Shown one piece after another: positions 1-14,344 of a DNA stretch of 64,000 nt. How positions within the stretch are numbered: the first letter of the stretch is position 1; each line of letters opens with the position of its first letter. This stretch comes from Apiospora phragmitis (lineage: Eukaryota; Ascomycota; Sordariomycetes; Amphisphaeriales; Apiosporaceae). Under the pieces are notes generated by a model, which saw nothing but the letters and a program-made list of their open reading frames with translations, did not search any database and had not been told where the DNA came from. The position numbers and the translations under genes were made by a program. The stretch is from contig JAQQWL010000009.1 of assembly GCA_038363925.1 (NCBI GenBank), positions 558,001 to 622,000 on the forward strand, read 5' to 3'.

Positions 1-770
1 TGATAATCGATATTATATCGCTCCGAGAATCGTACGAAAAAAGGGAGATCTCGGAAATCTACTAGGTTAATAGCCGAAATAACCCTGTAAACGCCTTCAC
101 TAAAAAATCCCTAAATAAAGCCCTCGAGTAGATAGTCTCGACGAACAGCCTTACCGTATATATAAAAGCGTATATCGAGCGGCTGGACTTATACGGCAAG
201 TAAGAAAAAAAGAGATACGATTTTTAATAAGGTATAACGTAATTCGGTATATAAAAACGCGTATTTACTATTATTATTATTTTTAAATAATTCTTTTTAA
301 TTTATAACGAAAAGGAAAACGTATTAACGTATAATAATTTTTCCTTAATATCGTTATTATTATTATATAACTAAAATAATTAATTAAGAAGACCTGCTAT
401 TTAATAAAAATAATATTAAGAAGGTATAGCATTACTTATACGGCTTAAATAGGTACCGAATACCGGATTAGCGTAACCCATCCATACGAGACCCTTACGG
501 CGGGAAGACTCGTCCTAATAAGGGGAGCTGGCCAAGTTTATCATTAAAATAAAAAGTTACCAGTATTAGAATAACAGGAACTAAAGTTTTTTATATTACT
601 TTAAAAAAGGTGCCACGTACCTACGCGCACGAACCCCTTTCCTATTTTATCAAGAGGGGCATACGATACCCCTCGCAGCTCGTATTAAAAATAAATATGA
701 ATAATAAAATAAGAACGATTAAACCCCGATTTAAACCGAAACCACCGTATATACAAGAGCCTATTTAATA
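1..770 (+). mobile_element. Copia retrotransposon remnant 1, 3' end with LTR
   Basis: The window opens inside the RNase H end of a Ty1/Copia pol. Around 50-180 the + strand reads, despite stops, a frame with EISEIY, NSRNNPVNAFTKKSLNKALE and IVSTNSLTV, matching the end of fungal Copia RNase H (the NPADAFTKA region). The same stretch occurs in the Copia at 52-56 kb (55,620-55,720). A 3' LTR follows at 564-770; it starts TATTAGAA (a RIP-altered TGTTGGAA) and ends TATTTAATA (TATTCAACA before RIP). The 5' part lies outside the window. The element is dead. Confidence 0.75.
564..770 (+). repeat. Copia LTR (207 bp), + orientation
   Basis: This LTR matches the reverse complement of 6,409-6,630, for example the shared tract with GTGCCACGTACCTACGCG near 610-630 and the ATACGATACCCCTCG palindrome-like core near 660-675. 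It also has the same start and end motifs as the 203-bp LTRs at 52,237 and 55,834. It is the 3' LTR of the element entering from the left edge of the window. Confidence 0.75.
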
Positions 771-3388
771 AAACTCTTAAAATAAATATTTAAACGAGGT
801 AATAACGCCGTCTTATTAAAGCTTAATTATTAAGTTATAATTCTTTTATTTTTTTTAAATAAGAAATACGGCGGTTAAAATATTCCGAGGTAGATATTTT
901 TTAAATCGTCCCCGGCTACGTTATACGGGAACTACCGTAATTTCTTCGGTTATCGGTTCAGTATCTAGGGTATTTACCGGCTATTCCGGATCTAGTTATA
1001 TATCCGGCTCGTTATACGGTTCTCTAGCCTCCTCTTAATAATACGGCTTAATTTAGATTACTCGAAAGGCTTTCGAGCTATTTAAAGTATTTACTTAAAT
1101 TATACGATTTTTAATAACTATTATTTTATATAGTTTAATTTATCCTTCTTTTTCTCGCTAAACTAGAACTTCGCTCCGGAGCGGGAGTATTAAAATATTA
1201 TAAATAGCCGGTCCGTTCCGGGTGTTTAAAGCTCGGTAAATCTCGACGTCCGCACATATTTTCCGAAGTATCTTTATTATTTTCCGTACGGCTTCTCTTT
1301 ATACTTAAATCTCTAGTAACGGTGGTAAGTTCTTGTCGATACGGGGATATATTTTAAATACGAGCAGGGTAAGTACTAAACTATTAGGCCTAGCCGTATC
1401 GTTTAATGTTTTAATTATTATTTAAAGTATTATTTCGGTATTTATATAATAACCGAAATCTTTTTATAAAATATTAAAAACTTTACGTAACGAAATAGAT
1501 ACTTATTTAATAAGTTTTAATAAGTATTTATTTATAAGTAATTCTTATTATTTATATATAATTTTAAAGTTTTTTTAAAAAATATATACCTAAATTATAT
1601 AAAATATAATTAAAAGGGTTTTAATATATATATATCTAATACTTATAAAAAGTATTTTAAATATTTTATACGCTAAGCGAATATAAGAATATAACCGTTT
1701 AAAAAACGTACTCGTATCGATTACGTAAAATACGTTTTTATTCGTTAATATAAATAACGTTTATAATAATTTCGTAATTAAAGTTATATTTATTTTATAA
1801 CGAGAATTTAAATTTTTATAACACCGGATCGTATATTTAATATTAGGAATAAAACTTCTAAATCTTATCGAGAATAATAAAATTAACGTCGTTATAACCG
1901 GCGTTATTTAAAAACATATAGAGCTTTTTTATACGAAAGTATTTAAAACGTTAATAAAAATATCGAAACTATTCTTCGATAAAATATAATATCGTTTTTA
2001 TACGGCCGGTATTAAAGAACGAATATCTTTATTTCTTAATTATAAAAAATATTTTGCCGTCCTTTTATATAATAAGATTAAAAATATTTTTATAATACGT
2101 TTTAAACCGGTCGGCGTTATATAATAAAAATAAAAAAAGTCATAATATTTAAAATATAATATCTAATTATTTTTAATAAGTTTTATATATTAATTATTTT
2201 AATTACTAAAATAAGCTTTAAACTTTAAAACTTAATTTCGACGCTTTTTAAGGCTTAATTAATTCGTACGCTTAGGTTTTTTTTATATATAAACCTTTAT
2301 TTAAAGCTTTTTAATTATTAAAAATAAAGCGGCGCCAGTATTTTAAAGCTTTTTCTAATAAGTCTAATTATACGAGTTATTAAAATTAAATTAGTCGGTT
2401 TATATAATAGTTTCCAAATAAATATCATTACTAATAAGCTAATAATAGAACGCGGCGTTCATTAAATAAATAATACCTTATCGTGTATCTTCTAGATCGA
2501 AGTAGTTATACTCTTTTTCGTTATTTTTTAACTCTTCTTTATCTTTTTCTTAATTTTAAACGAATATTTCGTACTTATTTTAAAAAAAGGGGGCCTTATT
2601 TAATATTATCGCACGCTTAAAAATATTAGTTCTTTACTCGGAACTATTTTTCAGCTAAGTAATTTATTAATTAATAGCTTTACTTATAATAGATTCGATA
2701 GGTTCCTCGTTTAAACTTCCGATTCTTGTACGGTAATCTTAGTCAAAAGGTACCGGCGGGTCGCTAGATCCTTTCCTATTTTAATAGTCGGCTATTATAT
2801 AATAATCTATTATTATAGGCTAGTCGGTTTCTTTTCGTATAATTATTTATAAACTATTTATTAATTAAATACGTATTTATAGCCAGGTTTCGATATAATT
2901 CCTCCGTTAAATATCGTTTCGATAATATCCAATCCGCTATTATACTTAACGATACGCGAAGGTCCGAAAATAACGCTTTATATATTAACTTTTAATTAAT
3001 ATAGGCCGGTATAAACTCCGGAACTCCTCGATAGGCTCGTATAATTAAGGTATAGAAAGCGATCTCTTTTTCGAATCCTTTTTTAAAAGCTCGTTATACG
3101 AGTTAGAGCTTATTTAGCAGGATTTTTAAAACCTTTATAAATTACTTCTCAACGTTTTTATTTTTTACTTTTATAAAAGAAATTATTATTTAATTTATAA
3201 AATATTATATATAATTTATTATTATATTAAAATACGAATTTATAAAGTGGTATATCTCGTTTTATTTCTTTTCGAGTCCGATATAATTAAAATAAAATAC
3301 CTCCGCACGGCCGGAAAAAATATCCGAAAAGATTATATAATATTAGTTTTTTAATATATCTAACCGTCGATATATTTTAATAAATATC

Positions 3389-5253
3389 TAACGTACTCTA
3401 TAAGCGAATTTATTAAATAACCGAATTTACTACTTCTTTTTAATTTAATATAGACTTACTTCTTCCCTTTATTCCTTTATTATATAATATAGTCGGTATT
3501 TAAAAAGAAAGCTAAATAACTCTAGCGCTTTAAGCGATTTAAAGAAACTTAAAATTAAGTCTTCGATTTATCTTTAAAATATACGATGTCCTTTACGCGA
3601 CCCTTCGTAACCGACGGCTCGGTCTTTAAGTAAAACGCGAAATATCCGCTAATTATTATAAATTAACTAATTTTAAAAAAGATACGATTATTCGATATAT
3701 TATTAATCTAGATACGCGATTATTTCCTTCTCGGCTTAGCGGTATAGAAGTTATAGCGAATTAACTACTCCGTTAACGCGACGCGGGACGCGTCGGCGTT
3801 AATTAGGCTTCGAACTTCGTACGACGATAACTAGACCTCCGGACGCGTTTTAATCGAAAAATCGATTATTAGAGAGTTCTTTATAGAAATCCCGACACGT
3901 ATCGCGCGTAATTTATTTTCTTATAGAATATAATTAATAAATATAAGATTTAAAAAGAGGATATATATAACTTTAACGAGACCGGCTTTCTTATAAGTTA
4001 AATTTTATTCGAAATAGTCGTAACCACCTTTAATTAACGCGGAAGGCCTAGGGCTATATAGTAAAAGGATCGAGAATAGGTTATAATTATCTAGGGCGTC
4101 GGATTGTACGGTTACGCCATCCCTCCGTACATTATCTTTGCCGGGAAAACCCACATCTCTTCCTAGTACGAAAACAGCCTATTACCGAAGGACTAGGTAA
4201 TCGCAATTATTAAAAATAGCTAGACCACGAATAAAAGAGGCGAGGACTAGATTCGATACTTTAATTAATATATTAAGTCTTATAAAAAGGGTATTTATTA
4301 CTTATTAATTTTAAACGACTACGAAAGTTACTACTCGAGAGCTTTCGAGCTTTATTATAAAAAGAACTCGATTATTATACTTTATATGCCTATATATTTA
4401 TCGTATAAACTCTAACCTCTTAATATTAACTGTTTTCGTATATTAAAAAGGTTATATAGGGAAGAAATCGAGGGTTTTATACGGGCGTATATTATTTATA
4501 TCTTAAAGGAAAACTTTTTACCAGCGTTTTTAAAAGCGTTCTAAGCGACTTTTACCGTTTTAAATATATAGGGAGGTTTTCGAAAAACAAGACTCGTCTC
4601 GTATAATCTAGAATATATTATTTCATAATTAGCTATAAAGCTACGTATTTTAACACCTTTAGGGACGTTTTTTAGCTTATTTATCCCTTAAGAATTAAAA
4701 ACTTTAAATAACTCGACTAAAACTTAATCTTAAACCGAATATATTTAAAACTATATTTTATAATATTAAAATAGCTCTCTAATATTAATTTTAATTAAGC
4801 TTAATTAAATTACGAAAAGTATAACGTAAGTTATATACCGGCTCGCTTTTTTAAAAAGTAAGGTAAACGTATTTCGAGAGGTAAATAAAATACTTAACCG
4901 ACGCCGCCGTACGAAAAAGAAACGGCTATAAGATAGAGGATCATTTTATATATAAACTAAAAAAAACTTATAGTTTTAAAAAGATATTAATAAATAGTTA
5001 TAAAATAAATCGCGCCGGAGTAATAGTTGTACGAGAAGGCCTGAGACGCGCCCGCGACGCTATAGAATTTACGAGGAGCCCGGGCATAATACGCGTACCT
5101 ATTAAAACGATATAAATATATTTAAAGATAAAAATTCCGATTAATTTAAATATATTAAATACGTTATGGCGAAATTAACTCGTACTTTAATATATAGGGT
5201 GATCGTAAGTAATAAATTCGGTTATTTAATAAATTCGCTTATAAAGTACGTTA
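3389..5253 (+). mobile_element. Fot1/pogo-type DNA transposon A (1,865 bp)
   Basis: A full-length element with 45-bp terminal inverted repeats at 3,389-3,433 and 5,209-5,253 that differ at about two positions, both beginning TAACGTA. Length, repeat size and a presumed TA target fit the Fot1 group of Tc1/mariner elements. The transposase is riddled with stops, but the DDE domain can be followed around 4,290-4,560: LNGYES-like (LDGHES), ELYYKKNSIITL, a CMPPHSSHKLQPLDV-like stretch, and RAYIIYIL/FLPAFLKAF. It is inserted in Copia remnant 2. The same family occurs three more times in the block. Confidence 0.85.
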
Positions 5254-6408
5254 TACTTTATTATAAAAAATATTATATAACTTACCGGTATACTTTTTTT
5301 TTATTTTATACTTTCGAAAAAGTAATAACCTTATTTTAATCGATTTTACCGTTATAAATAACTCGGCTTAAAAAGATATCGTGCTTTATAATATATATTA
5401 AACTAAATAATCGTATGGTCTAGTCCGGCAGTACCGAAGTTAGAAAAAAGAAAAGGACGATATCTTACAACGCTTAAATACTTATAAATCTAGGGTTAAA
5501 CGTCGAGCCTAAAGTATCCCGTAGTATCGTAAACGATTACTTTATATAAAGACCGGGTATCTCTCGTTTAAGCGGCGGTTATTCGACTGTTTATTTTAAA
5601 GAAGAGTATAGAACATCTTTTTTTCGGGTTTCCGAAATCGGTTCTATCGGTCGGTCCTATTAGTGTATAAGAGCGGCCGGTAATACTAAGCTTACGAGCT
5701 TAGCTTTAAAAGATCCGTTTATTAATATATTAACTCCGTATTTTTAAAAATAATTTAAAAGCTTTTTTTAAAACGTACGATTAACTTAACTGAATTAGTA
5801 CTTAATTTATCCGTTAAACTCGGTAATAAACGATTTTTAAAAAGAGGTCCCTTTTATTTTTAATATAAAATATTTTAAAAAATATTATATAAAATATATC
5901 ATAAATAGTTCGGGTATTATCTTTTTAAAAAATACGTTTAAAGGTTTAAATTCTTAAAAAACGAGGTTAACGTTTCTTTTTTAAATTATTAAAGGGATCT
6001 CGGTATTTTAAAAAACTTTTTCGTATATAAATAATTCGAGGTCTAAGATCGTCGGTTTATCTAGGTTCGATACTAGCGGGCTCGGTCTTAATTCATCGAC
6101 CGTAATTAATTCTATTTTAATAAGAGTTATCGTTTTATAAATTATATAATAAAGTTATTTAAATATATAATTATATATAGCTTAACTAATTTCGTATATA
6201 ATTCGGAACCTAGTTTTCTCTTTATAATATATACTCGGGAAAAGGGGTTCCTCCTCGTATAGTTAATTTAGTTCGGCTCTTCCTTCGAATTTTTAACGGG
6301 CGGAAATTCTCGGGGCTCTTTAATACGGTCGCCTTTATATTAGTAAGGGCGTAAAACCGTCTCTTTATTCTTATTAATTTATAATTATTTTATATAATTA
6401 TTAATTAA

Positions 6409-6630
6409 TATTAAATAAGCTTTCGTATATACATATAAATAGGTTCCGGGTTTAATCGAGGTTATATTATTATATTTTATTATTTATATTATTTATTTCT
6501 ATCTTTAATATAAGCTACGAGGGGTATCGTATACCCCTCTTAATAAAATTAAAAAAAAGGTTCGTACGCGTAGGTACGTGGCACTCCTTTTAAAGTAATA
6601 TAGAAAACCTGAATTCCTGCTGTTCCAACA
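6409..6630 (-). repeat. Copia 5' LTR, minus orientation (222 bp)
   Basis: On the minus strand it starts TGTTGGAACAGCAGGAATTC, less altered by RIP than its relatives, and ends TATTTAATA. It is followed by TTAATTAATAATTAT, the same sequence that follows the left LTR of the 52-kb Copia. That common downstream sequence marks it as a 5' LTR. Confidence 0.75.
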
Positions 6631-7406
6631 GTTTTTATATTAAAAAAAGGTTGTTTTTTTAATAAAAATAATATATAAAAGGATAAAGTAACCGTTTAAT
6701 TTAACGACTTAAATAATTATAACTTATTCCCGGTTTTTTTATTATATTACCCTAAGTTTTCCGCGTTAATCGAAAATGGTTACGATTATTTCGAACGAGA
6801 TTTAGTTTATTAAAAACTCGGTTTTATTAAAGTTATATATATCCTCTTTTTATATTTATTAATTATATTTCGTATAAAAATAAATCACGTACGATACGCG
6901 TTAAGATTTTTATAAAGGGTTTTTTAATAATTAATTCTTTAATTAAAACGCGTCCGGAGGTTTAATTATTATCGTACGAAATTAAAGGCTTAATTAATAT
7001 CGACGCGTCTCGAGTCGCGTAAACTAAATAATCGATTCGCTATATCTTTTATATTATTTAATTAAAAAAAAACGATCGCATATTTAAATTAATAATATAT
7101 CGAATAATTGATTCTTTTTAAAATTAAAAAACTTTCGAGAGTTTATAGAAATTTCGGATCATGGTCGAATTCCGTGTTATCGGCTGCGTAACGTCGAGTC
7201 TAGGATATAATATATCGTTACAGCTTTTTGTATACTTAATTTCGGGTTATTTTAAAACGTTTAAAGCGTTAAATTAAACCTTTTTTTCTTTATTTTTTAA
7301 TTTTATATTTATTAAAAAAGAAAAGTTAATATAAAATTAATTATAACAAAGTTAATTAAAATTGTATAGCTCGTTTATATACGTAGCTCGCTTATAAGGT
7401 ACGTTA
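6631..7406 (-). mobile_element. Fot1/pogo-type transposon D, 5' part only
   Basis: The minus strand matches element A from its 5' end to about A position 4,190. This includes the stretch around 6,830-6,900, which is the reverse complement of 3,900-3,975. A terminal repeat lies at 7,364-7,406 and closely resembles that of element C (shared core GCTCGCTTATAAG). The match breaks off exactly where the LTR of Copia remnant 2 begins, so Copia 2 was inserted into this element. The 3' half is not found on the far side, where the Copia is itself truncated. Confidence 0.7.
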
Positions 7407-8000
7407 TAATTAAATTAAGTTATAATATTAAACGGTTATATAATATAGTTTATAAGCAAAATAATTATATAAACGAATTAACTACTTTTTAAAACTTTAT
7501 ATAATAAAGTATAAATTAATTCCGTTATAATATATTTAATATATTAAAATTAATCGAAATCTTTATTATTAAATATATTTATATTATTTTAATAAGCACG
7601 CGTATTATACCCGGGCTCCTCGTAAATTTTATAACGCCGCGGGCGCGTTTTAAGCCTTCTCGTATAATTACTACTCCGGCGCGATTTATTTTATAACTAT
7701 TTATTAATATTTTTTTAAAACTATAAGTCTTTTTTAATTTATATACGAAATAATCCTCTATTTTATAACCGTTTCTTTTTCCCACGACGGCGTCGGCTAA
7801 ACATTTTATTTATTTTTCGTAATACGGTTACCTCACTTTTTAATAAAACGAGCCGGTATATTATTTATATTATACCTTTCGCGATCTAGTTAAGTTTAAT
7901 AAAAATTAATATCGAAGAGCTATTTTAATATTACGCGATTCGATTCTTAACGTACTCGGTTTAAATTTAAGCTTTAATTAAATTATTTAACGTACCTTAT

Positions 8001-8630
8001 TATTACGACCTAGCCTAATTATACGGCTTAGACCCATAAACCAACGGTACGGAATTACGATACCCGACCAGGCTACGATACTACTAATACCGATAAAACC
8101 GCCAGCTATATTAATATAAACTTACCTATACTCCGCGACTAACCGCCGCCCCGCGTAAAAACACCACGTCCGGCAATAGGCTAAATAAGTACCCAGGGAA
8201 GCGAGGCGAAACTACCTATATAAATCACGTAACGAATTATTAGATTAAGGAATAAAAAATTACGATCTTACGAGCTAAATAGATTATAAAAATAAGAATA
8301 TATAATTTACGATTTAAAGGAATTAATAAAAAAAGGATTAAATATATAATAATAAACGTTCCTTATATATTTTATATAAATACTTTTTATTTTAATAATT
8401 AATTTAAATATTAATCTAATTTATTAATAAAATAAATAATTTTAATAACCTTATTATAAATACTTTTAAGTTTAAAAATTTTAATTATTTTCGTTTTTAT
8501 AAATTATTACTTATTATATTAATAAAAGCGGACTTTTATTATACGTTTAAATATTTTTTTATATTATTAATATAAATTTTAATATATTTTATTAAGTTTT
8601 TTTTTTAAAACTTAAATAATATTTATTATA
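8001..8630 (+). repeat. Gypsy 5' LTR
   Basis: Starts TATTACGACCTAGCC (TGTTACGACC before RIP) and ends near TTTATTATA. It is aligned over its whole length with 15,034-15,662, including the GACTAACCGCCGCCCCGCG block that RIP has spared in both copies. Confidence 0.9.
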
Positions 8631-11600
8631 TTTTAATTACTTTTATTCTTATAAGTTATTATTTAAACCCTCGAATAATAATATTATAAGAATTATATCT
8701 ACGCCTAGCCCTAATAATATCGTCCGATAAAGAAAAGTCCTTATTATTACCCCTGGCACTTCTTAGCGAGACCCTGCTATAAAGGTCGATAGCGACGATA
8801 ATAACGACAAGCCTACCCGATAAGCGCTAGTTAAACGAATTAAAGAACTCGAATAAGAAAGCGCTAATTATTAATATTATTACGCACGGCTCGAAAAAAA
8901 ATATAACGAGTTCCGAATTAAAGATACCTTAAAATAAATACCTTATAATATTAATAAACTACGCGAAAAAGTACGTCTCTTTTATATAAACGTTAATATT
9001 ATTTAAACCTTTATTATATTTAAAAAAAAAGTATAAAGATTAATACTTTAACGCTATTTAACGAGATAAGCGGGAACTTTTAAAGCTTCCTTATTTAAAT
9101 TAAAACCTATTAACAATTTTATAAAAAGATATTCTAAAACGCTACTTAACGAGTCGTTCACGCTACCTCGTTTTTTAAAAATAAGGTACTCGCTTAGTTC
9201 GAACCTTACCTAAATAAACTTATAAAAAACGATTAATAAGTTAAGCTATACCGCACGGAAGTATAACGAATCTTTAAAAGCTATAATAGCTTCGAGCAAG
9301 CCTTTAAATCACTTTTTTAAAACCCCGACGAAAAGCGATAAGCGGAGAGGGAACTCGAAACCCTTAAATAAAAAGGATTAGCCGCCTCTTATATAACCGA
9401 ATTCCGACGTATCATAGCTCGATTAAATTATACCGAAGCTACGAAAATCATAATATATTATTAAGGCTTAAAGGAAAACATTAAAAACGAACTTAGCCGG
9501 CTAGATACCCCTAATAATTTTCTTTCGTATATAGAACTTATTATTAAGATCGATACCCGTATATATAAACGACGCCGCGAGAAGCAAGGCGGACTACCAC
9601 GATAAGCTGATCGGATCCAGGCTAACACCGGACAACTAATCTAATATAATAATATACCGCCTAAAAATATCACGGCGTATAGCTATTATAATAAATTTAT
9701 AGATCTCGATATTATTAAATACGATAACTTAAATAAAAAGTAACGCGTTATTTACTATAACTATTAAAAATAAAAATATTATACTCGAAAATATTAAGCA
9801 TTAAAAAAAACTTCCGACGAGTATTAAACGAACGACACGTTAATATTATTAAAATAAAAAATACTTTAATAATAGTTATTAAAAGTAGTAGCGTTATTAC
9901 TAAACACGTTAATTTATCCTAGATAGCCTGCTACGACAATAGGTACGCCTTATACTTGGCGGATAAGGAAAGTATTAAATAGTTTTTAAAACCTTTTAAA
10001 AATAGAAACCATAACTAGAGCGTCGCGATATTACGGAGGGAATAACCCCTCTTATATAACAGTAATAGCGACTTTATAAATAATATTATAAGTTAATTAG
10101 TATAATTATTAAATTATAAACAATTAAGTAATATATTAATAAAAAAATTAATAAATAAGATTATAAAGTTTAAAAACTTAAAGATTAATAAATAATTAAT
10201 TATCTTTAATATTTTTTATCTCGATTTTAAATATTTATACTAAATACTTATTACGGTTAGGTTTAATTAAAAAATTTATAATAACTACGCGGTAAAGAAT
10301 AATACCCGAATCTCCTTTATATATAAAAAATATTTCACGCTCTTATAAATTTTATATATATACGATACCTATATAAAACACTTCGCCGAAAAACTCGAAT
10401 ACGAATAGTTTTTTTAAAAAATTAATAAACGACCTATTATGTAACCATACCTTAACTATATTATTAAAAAAATCCGAATATTAATCCCCAACGGACGGCG
10501 CGTATACCTACTAATATAAGAAGATTTATAATAGCTACGATAATACTACCTAAGAGGGCGAGATTAAAGAGAGTATTTCGAGGACCGATACCTCGAACAC
10601 GCTTAAAAAAAATTGCGAGCTTATAAATATTTAAAAGAAAACGCTTAACGCTTTTAAAATATATAAGTATATATTTAATAAAAAACCTCCTTTAATTTAT
10701 TAAAAAACTTATAAAACGTTTATAAATTACCGCGAACCTAATAAACCTTCGAATTACTTAAAAAACCTGAGTCTTAAGTATTAAGGATAATACTTCGTAC
10801 GGGGAGGAGTATAAAAACACCCTTACCGGCATACTAAAAAGCGCTTTACAGAGAACGAAAGGAACGTTAGCGACGATACGAAGATCGATCGTAAAGAAAT
10901 ATTAATTACTTATAAGAGCAGCGTTTAAGAAATAAACGCTGCTTATTATAAAAAGACGATAATAAGCGGACTAAGATAGGTCCTTATATTAAATAATAGA
11001 TAATCGAGCTATTTATAAGTATATTATATTAGTAATAAGCGTAAAAAGAGTTTATATTAAAGCGTTACTTAATAGCGGAGCGTAAAGAAACTATATTTCA
11101 TTACGAATCGTTAATTGCTTTAAATTCGAATAATAGGAGAAAAACGCTTTATATTAATTTAGGACCGTCGATAAAGGATTTATAATTTATAATAATAAAG
11201 AAATACGAAAAGAAGTCGCGAACCTTCCGGTCGATATCGAAGAACGTTATAAAAGAATTATGTATAATATTACGAACGTCGTAAGATACGATATAATTTT
11301 AAAGATACCCTAGTTACGGGTAAGTAATTTTAAAATTAATTAAAAAATAGGTTAATTTTAATAAAATATATTAAGAAAAAGTTTAATCGATAGGTAGCGG
11401 TTTAAAAAACGACCTCTTAATAAACTTAAAGTCTTTAAAGTATATATTATTATTAAAAAACCTAAGCCGAACGTTATAATAATTATATTAAAAAAATATT
11501 AATAATTTAAAAACTTTTTTAATAAGAAATTAGAAATAGGTTTACCGTTTTATATATAATAGGATTATAAAATACCCTTTAAAAATAAAAAAAAACCCTT

Positions 11601-14344
11601 ATTTATATTTATATATAAATTTAATTAAGAGTATAAATAAGCCTTAAAAAAGTATATTACGGAAAATCTCGAGAAAGGAGTTATACGACTATTTACGTTA
11701 TTAACAAGCTTCCCCATCCTCTTTATCCCGAAAAAGAGCAAGGACGGGAAACCTAAGTGGCGTATGTATATCGATTACTAAAAGCTTAACGAAATTACTA
11801 TTAAGAACCGGTACCTCCTACCCCTAATCGGCGATTTATAAAATAAATTATTAAACGTTAAAATCTTTATAATACTCGACCTCCTTAATATATATAACTT
11901 AATCCGAATTAAAAAAGAGAGGAATAGAAAACCGCGTTCCGGACCAAGTACGAATATTTCGAATACTAAGCTATACCATTTAGCTTAATTAATATAATAG
12001 CCAGCTTTTAATTTATAATTAACTATATTTTACGAGAATATCTCGATAAGTTTATCGTAATATATCTCGATAATATCTTTATTTACTCCGAGAACAACGA
12101 GTAATACTAAAAATACGTAAAGTTAATACTTCGAAAGCTATAAGACGCTAATTTATTAATTAATTTAAAAAAGAGCGAATTCTACCGACGATCCGTTATA
12201 TTCGTAAAATATATAATATCTTTTAAAAAAATCCGAATAAAACCCTCTAAAGTTTTAGTAATTAGAGAATAGCCCACGCTTATAAGCGTTATAAAAATCA
12301 GATTCTTTTTAAGACTAGCTAATTACTACCGGATATTTATCCCCGGATTTAACAGGTTAGTAATACCTCTAACGAACCTAACGAAGAAGGACGAGCTATT
12401 CCGATAGATAGAGAAGAAAGACCAAGCCTTTTACGATATTAAAGAGCGAATCCTTAGCGAACTAGTATTTCGCGTAGCGGACCCCTTAAAACCCTTTGAG
12501 GTTAAAACCGACGCATCGGATTATGTGATCGGAAGATAACTAAGCTAACGGGACGATAACGAAAAGTCGCACCTTATCGTATTCTTCTCTAAAAAATTAA
12601 ATAAACTAGAACTTAATTATTAAATATATAATAAAGAGTTAATAGCTATTATTAAAGCTTATAAAAAATAAAAATACTACTTTAATAAAATAATAAAACT
12701 AATAAAGGTTTATATCGATTATAAGAACCTTATAATATTTATTATAATTAAAGAATTAAATAAACGATAAATACGATGGTTTAAATTCTTTTTAAAATTT
12801 AACCTCATTATTACCTACCGGAAAAGTAACGAGAACGGCCGCGCCAACGTATTAAGCCGACGGCTAGATTACTAAAAAAAGTTCTACCCGAGACACGAAC
12901 TATTCTAATATATAACCGGGACGGCAACCTCGTATCATCACGATAATTAAACGTTACGAGCTACGTTTAATATAATAATAATTAGGTTACTAAGTTTTAA
13001 TAACTTAGCTAAACTCTAGACTTTATTAGCCACGTTAAAGACCACGATAGCCTCACTTTTTATCGAAATAAGATCCATATCTTTAAGCGGTATTATAAAG
13101 ACTTTATTAAAGAGTTCCACGAATACCTTATACACGGACATTAAGGAATATTTAAAACTTAAAAGCGAATTATTAAATAATTTAATTACGAAAACCTTAA
13201 GTTAACTATAACTAAAATTATTAATAAATACGACTTATATAATAAAACTAAACCCGTAAAATACTAACCGTACGGAAAATTACAACTAATTTCACCGCTA
13301 AATAAGGCGTAAAAAACGATAGCGCTTAACTTTATAATTAAACTACCCTTATCGGAGGAACCCTTAACTAAGGCTAATTACGATAGTATCCTAATAATTA
13401 CGGATAAACTCACGAAGTATACCTACTTCCTACCGTATAAAAAGTCTAGCGATACTAACGATCTAGCCTATACCTTTCTCCGTATTATTATTAATTAATA
13501 CGGATTATTAGAAACGATTATTTCCGACCGAGATAAGCTATTTATAATAAAATTTTAAAAATTACTTATAGCATAACTCGGTGTTAAGTATAAATTATTT
13601 ATAATTTATTACCTCTAAACGAATAAATAAACGAAAAGAATAAATTAAATATTAAAATAATACTTACGCTATTATATTAACTATAAATAAAATAACTAGG
13701 TATAATTATTATTTATAACTTAATTCGCTTATAATAACGTAAATAACGAAACTATACGTATATTACTATTCTAAGTAAATTACGAGTATAACTTAAAAGT
13801 TACTAAAAAACCCTTAAAAGGAGAGCCAGTACTAATCGCGACTATATAAGTTAAAAAACTAAAAAAAAACTCTAAATTATATTATAACAAGACCTTACCT
13901 TCCTTTAATAACGAATAAAGAGACACGCCGATTAAATAAGGTTAAAAGGATTAACCTTTAAAAAAGGAGAAAAAGTTTACCTCTTACGACGAAATATTAA
14001 AATAAAGCGGCTAAATAATAAATTAGATTTTAAAAAAATTAAACTATTTAAAATTATAAAAATCGTTTTAAAAACTAATTACCGATTATTATTACTTAAA
14101 ATAATACGGATACACTTTATATTTCATATTTTATTACTCGAGCTAGCGGTTAAAAAAACCTTAATCGATATATAATTAGAAATTAAAATAAATTAATACG
14201 AGTACGAAATCGATAAAATTATTAATAAAAAAAAGAAAAGACGAAGCTTTTAATACCTAGTTTAATAAAAAGGCTACTTATTAAAAAATAATACTTAAAA
14301 GCTTAAAAAATACTTAAAAAACGCGATTAAAAAGATCCGGAAGT

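Larger units (their letters stand above)
771..6630 (-). mobile_element. Copia retrotransposon remnant 2 (reverse), 3'-truncated, interrupted by pogo A
   Basis: Read on the minus strand from 6,630, the element starts with a 5' LTR (6,630-6,409) and runs through a gag-pol relic towards 771. Around 1,250-1,030 the minus strand still shows the linker between integrase and reverse transcriptase: TRNGPAIYNI, LPLRSEVLV, REKEG and IKPYY, as in fungal Copia polyproteins. It stops at 771, near the expected start of reverse transcriptase, directly against the LTR of remnant 1. RT, RNase H and 3' LTR are therefore missing. A Fot1/pogo element (3,389-5,253) sits inside it, and the whole sits in pogo D, whose sequence resumes exactly at 6,631. 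Confidence 0.7.

Noticed and set aside
7579..7785. 68-codon minus-strand open frame in the AT-rich block as a gene
   Set aside because: It is the 3' end of the pogo B transposase, recurring at 4,915-5,115 and 17,145-17,330; a relic, not a gene.
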